Of a stretch of DNA of 64,000 nucleotides, positions 25,301-33,777 are shown piece after piece. The position numbers and the translations under genes were made by a program. The notes beneath the pieces were generated by a model. That model ran no database searches. It had not been told where the DNA came from and saw only the letters and a program-made list of their open reading frames with translations. This DNA is from Aplysia californica (taxonomy: Eukaryota > Mollusca > Gastropoda > Aplysiida > Aplysiidae), in assembly GCF_000002075.1 (NCBI RefSeq), contig NW_004798621.1, forward strand, positions 47,410-111,409. Direction: 5' to 3'. Within the stretch, counting starts at the first letter, position 1; each line of letters begins with the position of its first letter.

Positions 25301-28300
25301 CAGCTGACGTCTGCTCCATAACCAAGTTGTGAAAAAGCTGCATAAAACGCGACGGGTTCTTTCTAGGAGGTGGTGCATTTTTCTGGGAGATAAAATATAA
25401 GTAACAAAATGTATGTAGAAAATAATAGGTAGTATCATGAAAGTCATTAAATACAAGCTCAGTCTTTCCTTCAGAGGGCTAAATAGTGCTTCAAGTAAAC
25501 TCACAACAATAAGACAAAGAAAACTTCTAAGTTTAGCATCAAAGCAAAATACTAACAAGAGAAAACAGTGATTATGACAAAAATAAATCAAAACGATAGC
25601 TAAAGAATAAAATATAGGTAGTGTCTACGTTCTCTAATGCTCAGTGCTCCAGGAAACTTTGTGGTTTTTTGTTGTTTTTTCCTCTCCTTCTCCTTACTAA
25701 CCAACACTTTGCCCCCGGACCCCCAACAAGGATGAATAATAATTGACAGGAGGAACAACTGGGAGGGGTCTAGGGGCCACAGCCCTGGATAAAGAAAATT
25801 TGCAATTGAAGAGCTAAGATTTGGCCTCTCTGATTCTAAAATAAATTTTAAAAATTAGACTCACAGACCAAGGAAAGCCACTGTTGGAAATGTACTACAA
25901 CCAGGCATAAATTGGTAAAAGGAAAAGTAGACCTATACTTAGTAGATAAAAGCTCCTCCTAGAGACAAAACCAGAATTTGCATTCTTCATCACTACATAA
26001 GAAATTGCAAAGCAACAAAATATAATTATGGGGAAAATCGTTGGTCAGTCGGGAGGAGAAGAAGAAAAACCAAATTTTAAAAAAATAAAAAATCTTCGGG
26101 ACCAGGATTCGAACCCACACTCATACTCTTCATGCGCAGACACGTTGACCATTCGGCTATCAGAACATCCAATGACCAGAGGTAGATTCAGACCTGCCAC
26201 TCTATGAAACCTCAAAATCAGGATCTCATGGAGAAAAAATCGGGATATGGTGAAAAAAATCAGGATAAACAGCAAATCACCAGTGTGACTGCCAAAGCTG
26301 ACTTACAATTTTTCTAGGGGTGTCCATAAATTACTAGGACTATTATGCCCTCTGTGTGTCTTTGTTTGTTTGTTTGCGTGCGCGCGCGTGTGTGTGCGTG
26401 CGAGTTATCATTATTTTTTGTAAATCCTGAAGCATCCCGTCAAGCACTCCTTGTCCGAGTGCCTCTACTCCCCCCCCCCCCCCAATAAGTCCCGAAATAC
26501 ATGAACTTAAGTTGACCCCGTCTACGGACGGTCCCCGACATGCAGAACTCACACGGCGATGTCATGTCACGTGACGCAAATGTGCGATTGAAACAATTTT
26601 ACTGACGGGTCCGACTAACTGCACGTTCACACAAAACACTCGATGAGCGACAGTCGTTCTACTTCTAGGATAACGACGGCAGCCGACCAACCAAATGTAC
26701 CAACAAATCTCTTATCCCTCATAATGCGTTCAGACTAAAGCAACGACAACGGCCGTATATTAAGTCTTGTCAGCGTAGTTACATGTAGTTGTGTAAGGGT
26801 TAGAAAGACTGTCGCTCGTCTGAGTGTTTGATGTGAACGCACAGTTACCAGACCTCGGACAAGGCTTGTTTTGAAAGTAACAGCGGAACTACGAATATTA
26901 TTGATTACAGTGTATTTGTATGTCCCAAATTGTAACAGTTACCAGGCTATCATTGGAGTGCGGGCAAAGATCACATACAACTTGGGGCAAGCAACTACTA
27001 AATGCGGCATCGTTATTTGGGGAAATAGTGCTCAGAGTTCCTACTGAAAAAAAGTTCAACAGATGCTTCCCGTGATAAAGGAGAAGACAGAGTACGTTTT
27101 AAGAAAAATCCGGCACAACAGCAGACTGGGACAAAAAATCGGGATACACGCGATCGAAATCGGGAAAATAGGGATGCTTGAGATTTGAGGCAAAAAATCG
27201 GGATATCCCGACTAAATCGGGATTAGTGGCAGGTCTGGATTAAGCTTAATATACAGCACTGTTTCAGGAAAGGCAACAACATAGATCAAGACGTTGACAT
27301 CTAGATTTCTACTTCTACAACAAAGAAAGTGAGAAAGTCGGGAAACATGGGGATGGGGGGGAAGAATATCAATGAGGCGGTGGGCATCGGATCGGCAGAT
27401 GAAGTCTGAAGGAAACTTTAAAAAATGGCGGAAAATTGGAAGCACTGAACGTTAGAGAACGTAGACAGCGTGTATACATTCTCTAACGTTAGAGAACGTA
27501 GACAGCGTGTATACATTCTCTAACGTTAGAGAACGTAGACACTTCTTAAAATATAACCCTGACGAACTGTATTTGTATATAAAATAATTACAGAAAGAGC
27601 ATTCAAAGCACACTGTTCAGGTTTCATGTCCACAAACCCCCTGGGGCGGTGCCACTGACTGAAATGTCTTTAGGCCATTCCCAAAGGAGGAAAATTTCTC
27701 GTTCATGCACAGTAGAACTGTAAATGGGCTGATTCATCAATGTAACGCTCATAACTGTGCCTGATCTACAACAGGGAACTGCTGCTTTTTCTTTCCTAAT
27801 CCTTACTATTGTCATTTTTCCTGTACTTCTTTTGTATGTTTGTCCCACTCTTGTGATCCACTATTTCCAGGGTGCCTTGATAGTCGAAGCAGATTTTGTG
27901 CTGTTGAAGCTAGAGAGGTGAGCAGAGTAAGACTGATTCCCCGCAAGGACTTTTCTGTTGACATCCACCCATTGGCGCTCATATGACCTTATGCAGTTGC
28001 GAGTGGCGTAAAAACCTCTACTAAAACTAAAACATGTCCACAAACTTAATAATAATATGAGCAATCAAAATTGAAATACAAAAGGCACAAGCATAAAACA
28101 AGACGTACATACAGAACATTTGCTGCCTGTGGATGAAAAGGTACTGATGCTTACCATAGGGTTCAAAATGGTGACAACACTTTTCCAAATGCTATCTAGC
28201 TCATTAGTGGTTTCAAGCGCCTTTTCTTTTTCTGCCTGTCTTTCATACTGAAAAAAAAAAAATCAGAATGCATTTATTTAAAGCCTCACAAAAGTTTTCT

Positions 28301-31300
28301 GGGGGGGAAAAAAGGGTAAAAGTACGGCTCAAAAGTAGGACTATGATAACTTTAACATCGCACCAAGCATGACTGCAAAAAGCCAGAAAGAGTAATAGAA
28401 ATAATGTGACAAAATGACGCCCTCTCATCAATATAAATCATACAGGAGGAAGGATGCTTCAACACTGCAGGTTAAGTCTAACCCATACGGTGTGGGAAAC
28501 CACAACATCACAACAGAAAGTCAAATTTATATTAAGAGGAACCAAAGATGAACAAAAAACAAAAAAGTTAAATATATAAAAGTATCTCAAAACACACAAT
28601 GCTATCCCATGTTTTTTTATTTGTTTGAGTAAAAAGAAGCACATCAACACATTAACAGTCATATAGAGCTGGAAAAGAGCATGACAGACAGACAAGAATA
28701 AAGGAAGAACACACAGTTATTGCAAGTAGCATGGAAGGAATAAAAAATCCCAAGAGAAAGAAAATCGGGGGAGAATAGCCTCAGCCACACTTGAGCTAAG
28801 ATAAGTAAGTATGATATATTACCCAAAAAGTAGTCAGCCTTTCAAAACAGAGAAATCAGTGTCAACATTTCAGATTCCCTTTCTATTCATTTTAATCGCC
28901 TCACCCACACCCCTTCACTTTGTCTGCGGTGTGACCATACCCTAATACAACCACTTTTCTCCTCAACAATGGGTAGCCATCCTGGACAATTTTAAATGCA
29001 ACAGCAACAAGATCCCCCCAAAAAATATTTAAAAATTTAAAAAAGGAAAGAATGAAACCAAATAAGAAATAAAATCTAACCTTTTGCCTCTTTGAGTCTG
29101 CTATCACTTGATTCATTTTTTCTTTCCATGACATTTCATCACTGTTCTTTGAGAAACCACCAAACTGCAGATTACCTGAGACAAAAACATGAAATAGACA
29201 ATAAATACTCAACAAAAAAGATTCGATTTTAAAAAGAATTTATTGACATTACAGTTTAAGCTATTCTAATCAATGACAAAAAATAATTTCAACCATCCGC
29301 CCCATAACTCATGACTTTCTTTTTCTTTTTTAATCCATATTACACACAACAGGTAAACATAGCATCCATCCATCATTAGCTCTTTTGCACTTACATAAAA
29401 AATAAAATACAATAAAAATTTATCACAATACCCAAACTAAAATGCTGAAACTTAAGAATTAAATTTTAAAATAAAACAAATTTTCCCACATCATGTGAAA
29501 AAAGTAGTTAGTCTGCGGGGAGAAAGCATTCACCTTAAGAGTTAATATTTAACCATAGAACAAAAATATGTACTCACTGGTCCTAAACTCATCCGTTTCC
29601 TCTTCTGAATCACTGCCTATCGTGTCTTGGAGATTCTCAGCCAAGGACTGTCCATAATGCGTCAACACTTCTTCATCGTCATTTAGACTGAAATCACCTT
29701 TCTGTGATTGTTTCTGCAGGCAAAGACATTTTTTAAAAATTAATAAATAAGAGAAGGAAACAACAAGGAAATTATGACATTTATTCCAGGACTGCAAGGA
29801 CTCGGTGACTTTAAGAAAAAGAAAGTGAAAAAAACAAAAGCAACAAGTGGGGGCTAACAGGCCAGATCATTATATGATCATAATTATGTTGTACACAAAA
29901 GTAGAACCTCAACAAAAAAAATCAAATTTAATTAATTTTTTCAGTAACAGAGGAAGACAGCCATAATATAAGCACAAAAGAAAAATGAAACCACGCTCTG
30001 CAGACATATTTCAGAAAAACAGAACCTAGCACAAAAAGTATCAACAATTTATAGACCTGCATGTGAGCCTCAACCAGATTGTCTGAAAATTTTGCGCAAC
30101 CCCCCCCCCCCCCCTAAAAAAAAAAGCCTTAGTGGGTGTCATAAGGAAGGACATCCGAGTAACGAGCGACTACCCCAACAAACACAATAAAGAAGAGACC
30201 TAACCCTAACCCTACCCCAAAAAGAACCTGCATCGGGCCTCATCTTAAAGGGATTCGCATGTAAAAAGGCCAAAACAAGTACTAAATGAAAAAAAAAATT
30301 TAATTAAAAAACCACACTCCAAAACAAACAAGGAGCATATAGATTCTAGATCTAGATCTAGATCTAGATCTAAATTTTATCTATATGGCTTACATCTACA
30401 TTGCTATAGGGTTTGATACAATAACACAATAGAATTGGAATATGAATCCTCCATATAGACTATAGATCTAGATATCTAGATCTACTAGACTAGTAATCTA
30501 AAAAATAAATCTAGATCTAGATTAGATCTAGAAAAATCTAGATCTAGATCTAGATCCTGAAGAACAAGTGAATAGGAATAGATTCTAGGCTTTGAACTAG
30601 AAATCCGCATCCGATTCCGAACAGAAGAAGAGGGACTCAGCTGAGTCTAGATTCTAGATCTAGATCTAACTAGATCTAGATCTATATCTAGATATCTAAC
30701 TAGATCTAGAATCTAGACTATAGATCTAAATATAATAATAATAATAAATAATTCACGCACCTGATGAAATGCTTATTTTTACCAATATTAATATTACAGC
30801 ACAACCTATGATAGGGTTTGACACAATAGAATTGGATTATGAATCCTCCATTGAGGTCTATAATGATCTCTATATAAATCTAGATCTAGATTCTATTAGA
30901 ACAAGAGAGTCGGACTTGAATGAACCCACACGATCTGAACAATTGAATTAGTCAACAAACGAAATTGAAAATGGCCGCTCGAGCACGAAACTGAAAGTAG
31001 ATAATTTAAGTTGTCGTCCTTTTTCGTATTCGCATTTCTACTTAGGTTCCGACAATTATGTCGGAAACGCCGACGTCGGCAGTCGGCGGTGCGCGCGTCG
31101 ACGGTCGGCACGAAAACGAAAGTGCCGACGAAGCCGACGGGAGAAAAAGGGGTCGCTGGCAGTCGGCCAGGCCTCGCACTACGCACATTGACTGATACTA
31201 GGCGGGCCTAGCGATAGCATCGGCCGGTTCGCGGGTCGGGTCGTGATTGTCGGATTTCAGACGATTGTCGGCAAACATGCAGGTCTAAATTTAAAGAAAG

Positions 31301-33118
31301 AATAATTTCTTCAGTTTTTATCTCAGAGTCAGCTGCCTCTCTGATTAGAAAAGAGGTCTAGAATTTCCTTAAAAGATATGCTTAGTCCATCAGCTACACC
31401 CATAGAAAAAGTCAAAAGGGCAATTTTCCATTTTCTTGAATTTCATAGCTATCGAAGGGGGGAGGGGGGAGAACAATTTTACCTTTCTCTCGATGGCAAA
31501 TCTCTGCACCATTTTTTCATCTGCAGTGAGATTCGAATCATTTTCTCCGAACCGTTTGTCAAGAAGCGTGTTGGATTTCCGCATGTGGTGAAGTTCTCTA
31601 AGCAATGTGTCCTTCCGCTGAAATGAAGTCAGAGAGAGAAAATACATTAGAAAAGCTTCAAGAACACTTCTCAAATTCATCTACATTCCATATAATTACT
31701 GATACAGCATTTTTGTTGCACAACACAATACCTGGTAATTTTCAGTCAAGCAATGACTTTACAAAACTCAAAACTCTCTAAATCCTAATTATTCTTTACA
31801 CATACATGACTATTCAATTAGTTCTCTTGCTAAACTACTTTAAAATATTAAACATTACTATACTAACAGACAGAAACAAATCTGCCTCTTCGTGACCAAA
31901 GAAAACTTTTAACTCAGCCCTAAATCCATGGACCTGGTCGGATGGCTATGCCTGGAGGTTTTAGGCGTATTTGTAAAATAAGTAACAATACTAAATCAAC
32001 TTTCATCGCCATAATATTTCACACACAATTTGTTTACTTATTACATGGTCTATTACCATTTACAAAATTTGAAAATATTTGATGGTCTGTGAGACATTGC
32101 CATTTGAAAAGGGTCAGCAACAGGCACTAAAAAGTAGCTCGAAAGAAAGACGAAGACTCATTCACTCTTCCCACTTCGATACCACGTGCTAAGTTATTTT
32201 CAATTGTAGGTCAAGCAAGCAACCTTTGCCCTTGTATGTTTCTTTTACAGAAATGGCCAAGGTTCACGAATAAAGTATAGCATGTTCTCATTGTAAGTGC
32301 GTTTACGTTAAAAAGTTAATAACTAATGTGAATGTCCATCACGATACTGTCGGGTCCAGCGAAGAAGTGCGTAACCCGACTATCTTGGGGTCTAGGCTGA
32401 GTGAGTTAACTATGGAGGAGCAGGTGACAAATACTTTCAAATTTTACAAATTACATTTCACATTAAACAACCTCCAAAAGTCCATGCCTTGACAATAAAT
32501 GTGCATAAACAAGAGTCACATAAACCAACAGTCCACCTGCTAAGAACGTATCTACTCTGATACCAGCCTCCAATATTTACAAAAACCTGTTCCCTCCCAT
32601 TCTGTAACACACGAAACAAGAATCACAATCAGGACACTGCCAATTTCTAACCAAATCTACAGACCCAAAAGATGACTGATGTCCTTATATATCCACTAAT
32701 ATACATTGCAAGAGTTGTAACCCTTTTCAGTGATGCACCAGTGCCAAAAATAGTTTCGAGAAATATAATTTTGAAAATCTGTCACATTACAGCTTCTGAA
32801 GGCCATTAAATTAGACATGAGATTAACAGTATCATTTAATCAATCTAGTACAAAAACCAATGGCAATGAATTATAAATTATATTATATATACATTTAAGT
32901 ATGCAAACCAAAATTTTTATGAGAATAAACAAACTGACCTTCTTCAATGCTTTCGAACGTGACACCCCTGGAGCGCCCTTTTCCCATTTTTGAACTTTCT
33001 TGTTCACCACCGTATGCTTCACTTTGTTAATTTTTACTTCAAAAGGATTCACTTGTGGCTTGCCTCTGTTTTTCTGTCTGTTGCGGACTTTGTCTGACAA
33101 GCCTTTCTTCTTGCCCAT
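4351..33118 (-). CDS. NOP14: NOP14 nucleolar protein 14, complete, 21 coding exons
   Basis: NOP14 acts in the nucleolar small-subunit processome, in 18S pre-rRNA processing and 40S assembly. Exons (high to low): 33118-32939, 31617-31483, 29713-29578, 29175-29081, 28247-28155, 25382-25299, 24978-24910, 24087-24002, 23436-23133, 20292-20238, 19561-19431, 18866-18642, 17589-17488, 17033-16971, 14937-14847, 9154-9085, 7701-7624, 7042-6898, 6573-6455, 5154-4996, 4444-4351. All junctions are GT-AG and the phases close in frame to 837 residues; from memory the human protein is 857. Family landmarks: NPFEVK near the start, PGVSRSKALKK, DKRFGE, LTHYGQSLAE, SADDLNDGF, CHHPSLAEGNK, PASDFRHPV, KPVPLKLFEPK, and a Lys-rich C-terminus. 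Exon 9 encodes a long Asp/Glu run, normal for the family. The ATG at 33118 opens MGKKKGL, a basic start typical of the family, and TGA lies at 4353-4351. Upstream untranslated exons were not identified. Exon edges were called by eye from splice consensus and homology. Confidence 0.96.
5155..6454. other. NOP14 intron 19, nothing recognised
   Basis: AT-rich, with A-rich tracts near 5889-5914 and 6383-6401. No repeat shared with the rest of the window was seen. Confidence 0.4.
8263..8792 (-). mobile_element. tRNA-derived SINE, full-length-looking, in NOP14 intron 16
   Basis: On the minus strand the head (8792-8714) has a pol III A box (TGGCCTAGAGG) and B box (GGTTCGAATCC). The acceptor stem does not pair well, so this is a tRNA-related SINE head and not a tRNA gene. 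The body runs down to a 3' domain (CTCATATGACCTTATGCAGT, then GCGAGCGCCGTAAAAC) shared with repeats at 18930, 20645, 23745 and 27650. Confidence 0.8.
9155..10934. other. Left part of NOP14 intron 15, nothing recognised
   Basis: AT-rich, with no splice-supported exon and no repeat that I could pair within the window. Confidence 0.4.
10935..11998. repeat. Dispersed repeat R1, copy 1
   Basis: About 1.06 kb of clear but diverged similarity to 21150-22700, starting around AGTAAGGAAAATTCTGCAGG and ending near GGAAGCACTG. The right side is interrupted by the TIR element at 12005. No coding sequence or terminal repeats were recognised, so the family is unknown. Confidence 0.7.
12048..12101. repeat. 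20-bp tandem repeat, about 2.6 copies
   Basis: Unit GAAAATGTGTATTTTCATGT, with a final partial copy; it sits 40 bp inside the left end of the 12005-14470 element. Confidence 0.85.
12395..12583 (+). other. Short Cys-rich open stretch, possible captured exon
   Basis: After an AG at 12393-12394 the frame stays open for 62 codons to TAG at 12581. The sequence is biased (SWCHDSYYELTDSNYCSN, then PMHCESCKNCGRARCSD) and looks more protein-like than its surroundings. I do not recognise the domain. It lies inside the 12005-14470 element, so it could be part of a decayed element gene, a captured host exon or chance. Confidence 0.25.
13181..13382. repeat. Two diverged direct repeats of about 55 bp
   Basis: Blocks at 13181-13237 and 13331-13382 share GTGGCCCGA, AGGGG, GAACAGG and ATGAAAC in the same order. 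Both lie inside the 12005-14470 element. Confidence 0.6.
14500..14830. repeat. Dispersed repeat R2, copy 1
   Basis: Similar to two separated blocks at 52795-52905 and 56620-56850, with landmarks AGTCACAACTATAAT, ATAACTTGCCCATACTGTAC and a TTTGGGGC...TCAGGACA end. It acts as an uninterrupted reference showing that the other copy was split by an insertion. Confidence 0.7.
15195..16878. mobile_element. Element with TAGACCTGCATGT ends, copy 1, in NOP14 intron 14
   Basis: The 5' end TAGACCTGCATGTGAGCC is matched in inverse at the 3' end (CATGCAGGTCTA). Perfect TATTAA duplications flank it at 15189-15194 and 16879-16884. The 3' part of about 640 bp is tandemly duplicated (about 15590-16229 and 16230-16878). 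The interior has AGATCT arrays, a GC-rich segment full of GTCGGC/GCCGAC, and a CCTAACCC stretch. No transposase is seen. The second copy is at 30052-31287. Confidence 0.85.
17714..18135 (+). mobile_element. MITE-like repeat M1, copy B, in NOP14 intron 12
   Basis: Diverged copy of 1328-1721: same order of GGAATCGGGCGCTTGTCAAT, CATCTATCTTGAATAGAAAG, TTGGGGTTGCCTGGT and CAGTTTCTTCAATTTCATC. Confidence 0.65.
18930..19115 (-). mobile_element. SINE-related repeat, intron 11
   Basis: On the minus strand it carries TTACTCTCTTGTAACACATC and a diverged form of the shared 3' domain (TATGACCTTATTGTGTTGC, then GTGCCGTAAAAC). The tRNA-like head is absent, so it looks 5'-truncated. Confidence 0.65.
20645..21060 (+). 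mobile_element. SINE-related repeat, intron 9
   Basis: About 415 bp, closely similar to 27650-28035 and ending in the shared 3' domain CTCATATGACCTTATGCAGT followed by AAAACCTCTACTAAAACTAA. No A/B box head is visible. Confidence 0.7.
21150..22700. repeat. Dispersed repeat R1, copy 2, intron 9
   Basis: Collinear with 10935-11998 but longer, because of extra sequence at about 21780-22180 and a SINE tail at 21560-21620. Both copies share CCTTCCATTGCTACTATAAT-type landmarks with small differences. Confidence 0.7.
21560..21620 (+). mobile_element. 3' fragment of a SINE with ATT tail
   Basis: GCTGTTGAGCAGGGATTTGC and TATACAAATGCCATTTATTA match the 3' end of the complete SINE at 47778-48132. It sits inside R1 copy 2 and is absent from copy 1. 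Confidence 0.65.
23745..23925 (-). mobile_element. SINE-related repeat, intron 8
   Basis: Similar to 18930-19115 on the same strand, including the TTTTTACCTGTCAAAC and TGTAACTCTCTAGTAACACC blocks and a diverged 3' domain. Confidence 0.6.
24515..24760. repeat. Dispersed repeat R3, copy 1, intron 7
   Basis: Same orientation as 59495-59745. Shared landmarks are CCATAATTTGAG, TCACCAA(A/G)CATTT, TTGGTTTGCC and AGGCTATTTG. No terminal repeats or coding sequence were found. Confidence 0.6.
26068..26172 (-). mobile_element. tRNA-derived SINE fragment
   Basis: The minus strand shows an A box (TAGCCGAATGG) and B box (GGTTCGAATCC) at normal spacing, followed by a T-rich run. It lies inside the 25617-27547 element. 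Stem pairing is poor, so a functional tRNA gene is unlikely. Confidence 0.6.
26189..27237. mobile_element. Element with CAGACCTGCCACT ends, nested in 25617-27547
   Basis: CAGACCTGCCACT at 26189 is inverted at 27225-27237, with GATT directly repeated outside (26185-26188 and 27238-27241). Subterminal AAAAATCGGGATA motifs occur several times at both ends. The tip recalls TAGACCTGC of the 15195 and 30052 elements. No coding region was recognised. Confidence 0.65.
26617..26846. mobile_element. Small foldback MITE with about 45-bp arms
   Basis: Left arm TAACTGCACGTTCACA...CGACAGTCGTTCTA and right arm TAACTGTGCGTTCACA...CGACAGTCTTTCTA (read from the other end) are near-identical. Total length is about 230 bp, too small to code. 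It is the innermost layer of the intron 5 stack. Confidence 0.75.
27449..27543. repeat. 37-bp tandem repeat containing CTCTAACGTTAGAG palindromes
   Basis: The unit runs from one AACGTTAGAGAACGTAGACA to the next, about 37 bp, with 2.4 copies. Each copy has the 14-bp palindrome CTCTAACGTTAGAG. The unit is the terminal motif of the 25617-27547 element, so the element end has been amplified in place. Confidence 0.8.
27650..28035 (+). mobile_element. SINE-related repeat, intron 5
   Basis: Close relative of 20645-21060 in the same orientation, ending with the same 3' domain and CTACTAAAACTAAA tail. Confidence 0.7.
28925..28992. mobile_element. Degraded end of a pogo/Tigger-like element, intron 4
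   Basis: The ACTTTTCTCCTCAACAATGG block followed by GGTAGCCATC matches the corresponding part of the fragment at 1-82 with several differences. Confidence 0.4.
30052..31287. mobile_element. Element with TAGACCTGCATGT ends, copy 2, in NOP14 intron 2
   Basis: Same ends as 15195-16878, flanked by perfect AATTTA duplications at 30046-30051 and 31288-31293. The 3' unit is present once here, so it is 1236 bp. It has longer AGATCT arrays (about 30340-30370, 30445-30560 and 30650-30730) and a CCCTAACCCTA stretch near 30201. No transposase. Confidence 0.85.
31618..32938. other. NOP14 intron 1, nothing recognised
   Basis: No repeat or extra exon could be supported. Confidence 0.4.
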
Positions 33119-33703
33119 TTTGATTTAAAACAACACTGTTCAAGCTGGGGAGAGAAGAATAATCTTTAAAATATTAAATTCCTCATGCATATGCTGAAAA
33201 CAAGCTCACCTAAAAATAAGTTGTTTCAGACAGGTCCCATACAAGGTACCAAAATGACAGCAACCCTGCCCACAGCTATCATTTTTCTTTTTTCAGGACA
33301 AACAAGAGATTCAAGAGTACAAGGAGATCAGATTACAAAGGATTTCTCATTACCCCCCCAATAAAAATATCTGCTTCAGAAAAACTTAAAAAGCATTTGA
33401 CGAAAACTGAGAAGAACTGATATTAATACGAATTTTAAAAAGGTTGTTGTTATTCTCACCCCGGCTGAGATTAATATCAATTTTATTCTCACCACGGGTG
33501 AGAATAATTAAATTGATACTCTCACCCAGTCTGAGAAAACAATGGATTTTAAGCTCACATGAGTGTGGAGAACAGGTAGGCCTAACCTAAATAGATGTAA
33601 TAGGATGATAGAAATTTGTGTAATAAGAAAGAGTAATGCTTACACGATCACCGTAACCACTTGACCGTGAGGCGGACGAATTTGACCATTCAGTACTTCA
33701 GTT

Positions 33704-33777
33704 GTTGTCGAAGCCTGCAAAACCTGGCCAAGTCATTTGGAATTGCAAAATGGCCAGGTTTTGCGGGCTTCGACAAC
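33704..33777. ncRNA. Near-perfect hairpin, candidate small-RNA precursor or tiny foldback element
   Basis: Arms 33704-33730 and 33751-33777 pair over all 27 positions, 26 Watson-Crick and one G-U as plus-strand RNA (T-G mismatch in DNA), around a 20-nt loop. The left arm starts GTTGTCGAAGCCTGC. It lies about 590 bp upstream of the NOP14 ATG. Length is right for a pre-miRNA stem, but almost perfect pairing also fits a recent inverted duplication. Confidence 0.4.

Larger units (their letters stand above)
25617..27547. mobile_element. Outer element of a nested stack, NOP14 intron 5
   Basis: The left end AGTGTCTACGTTCTCTAA (25620) continues into TGCTCAGTGCTCC. It is inverted at the right, where the end block is repeated (27449-27543). 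AAAATATA flanks both sides (25609-25616 and 27548-27555), a possible 8-bp target duplication. Its right interior (27236-27447) is the reverse complement of 43285-43440. It hosts the 26189-27237 element and a tRNA-like SINE piece. Confidence 0.6.
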
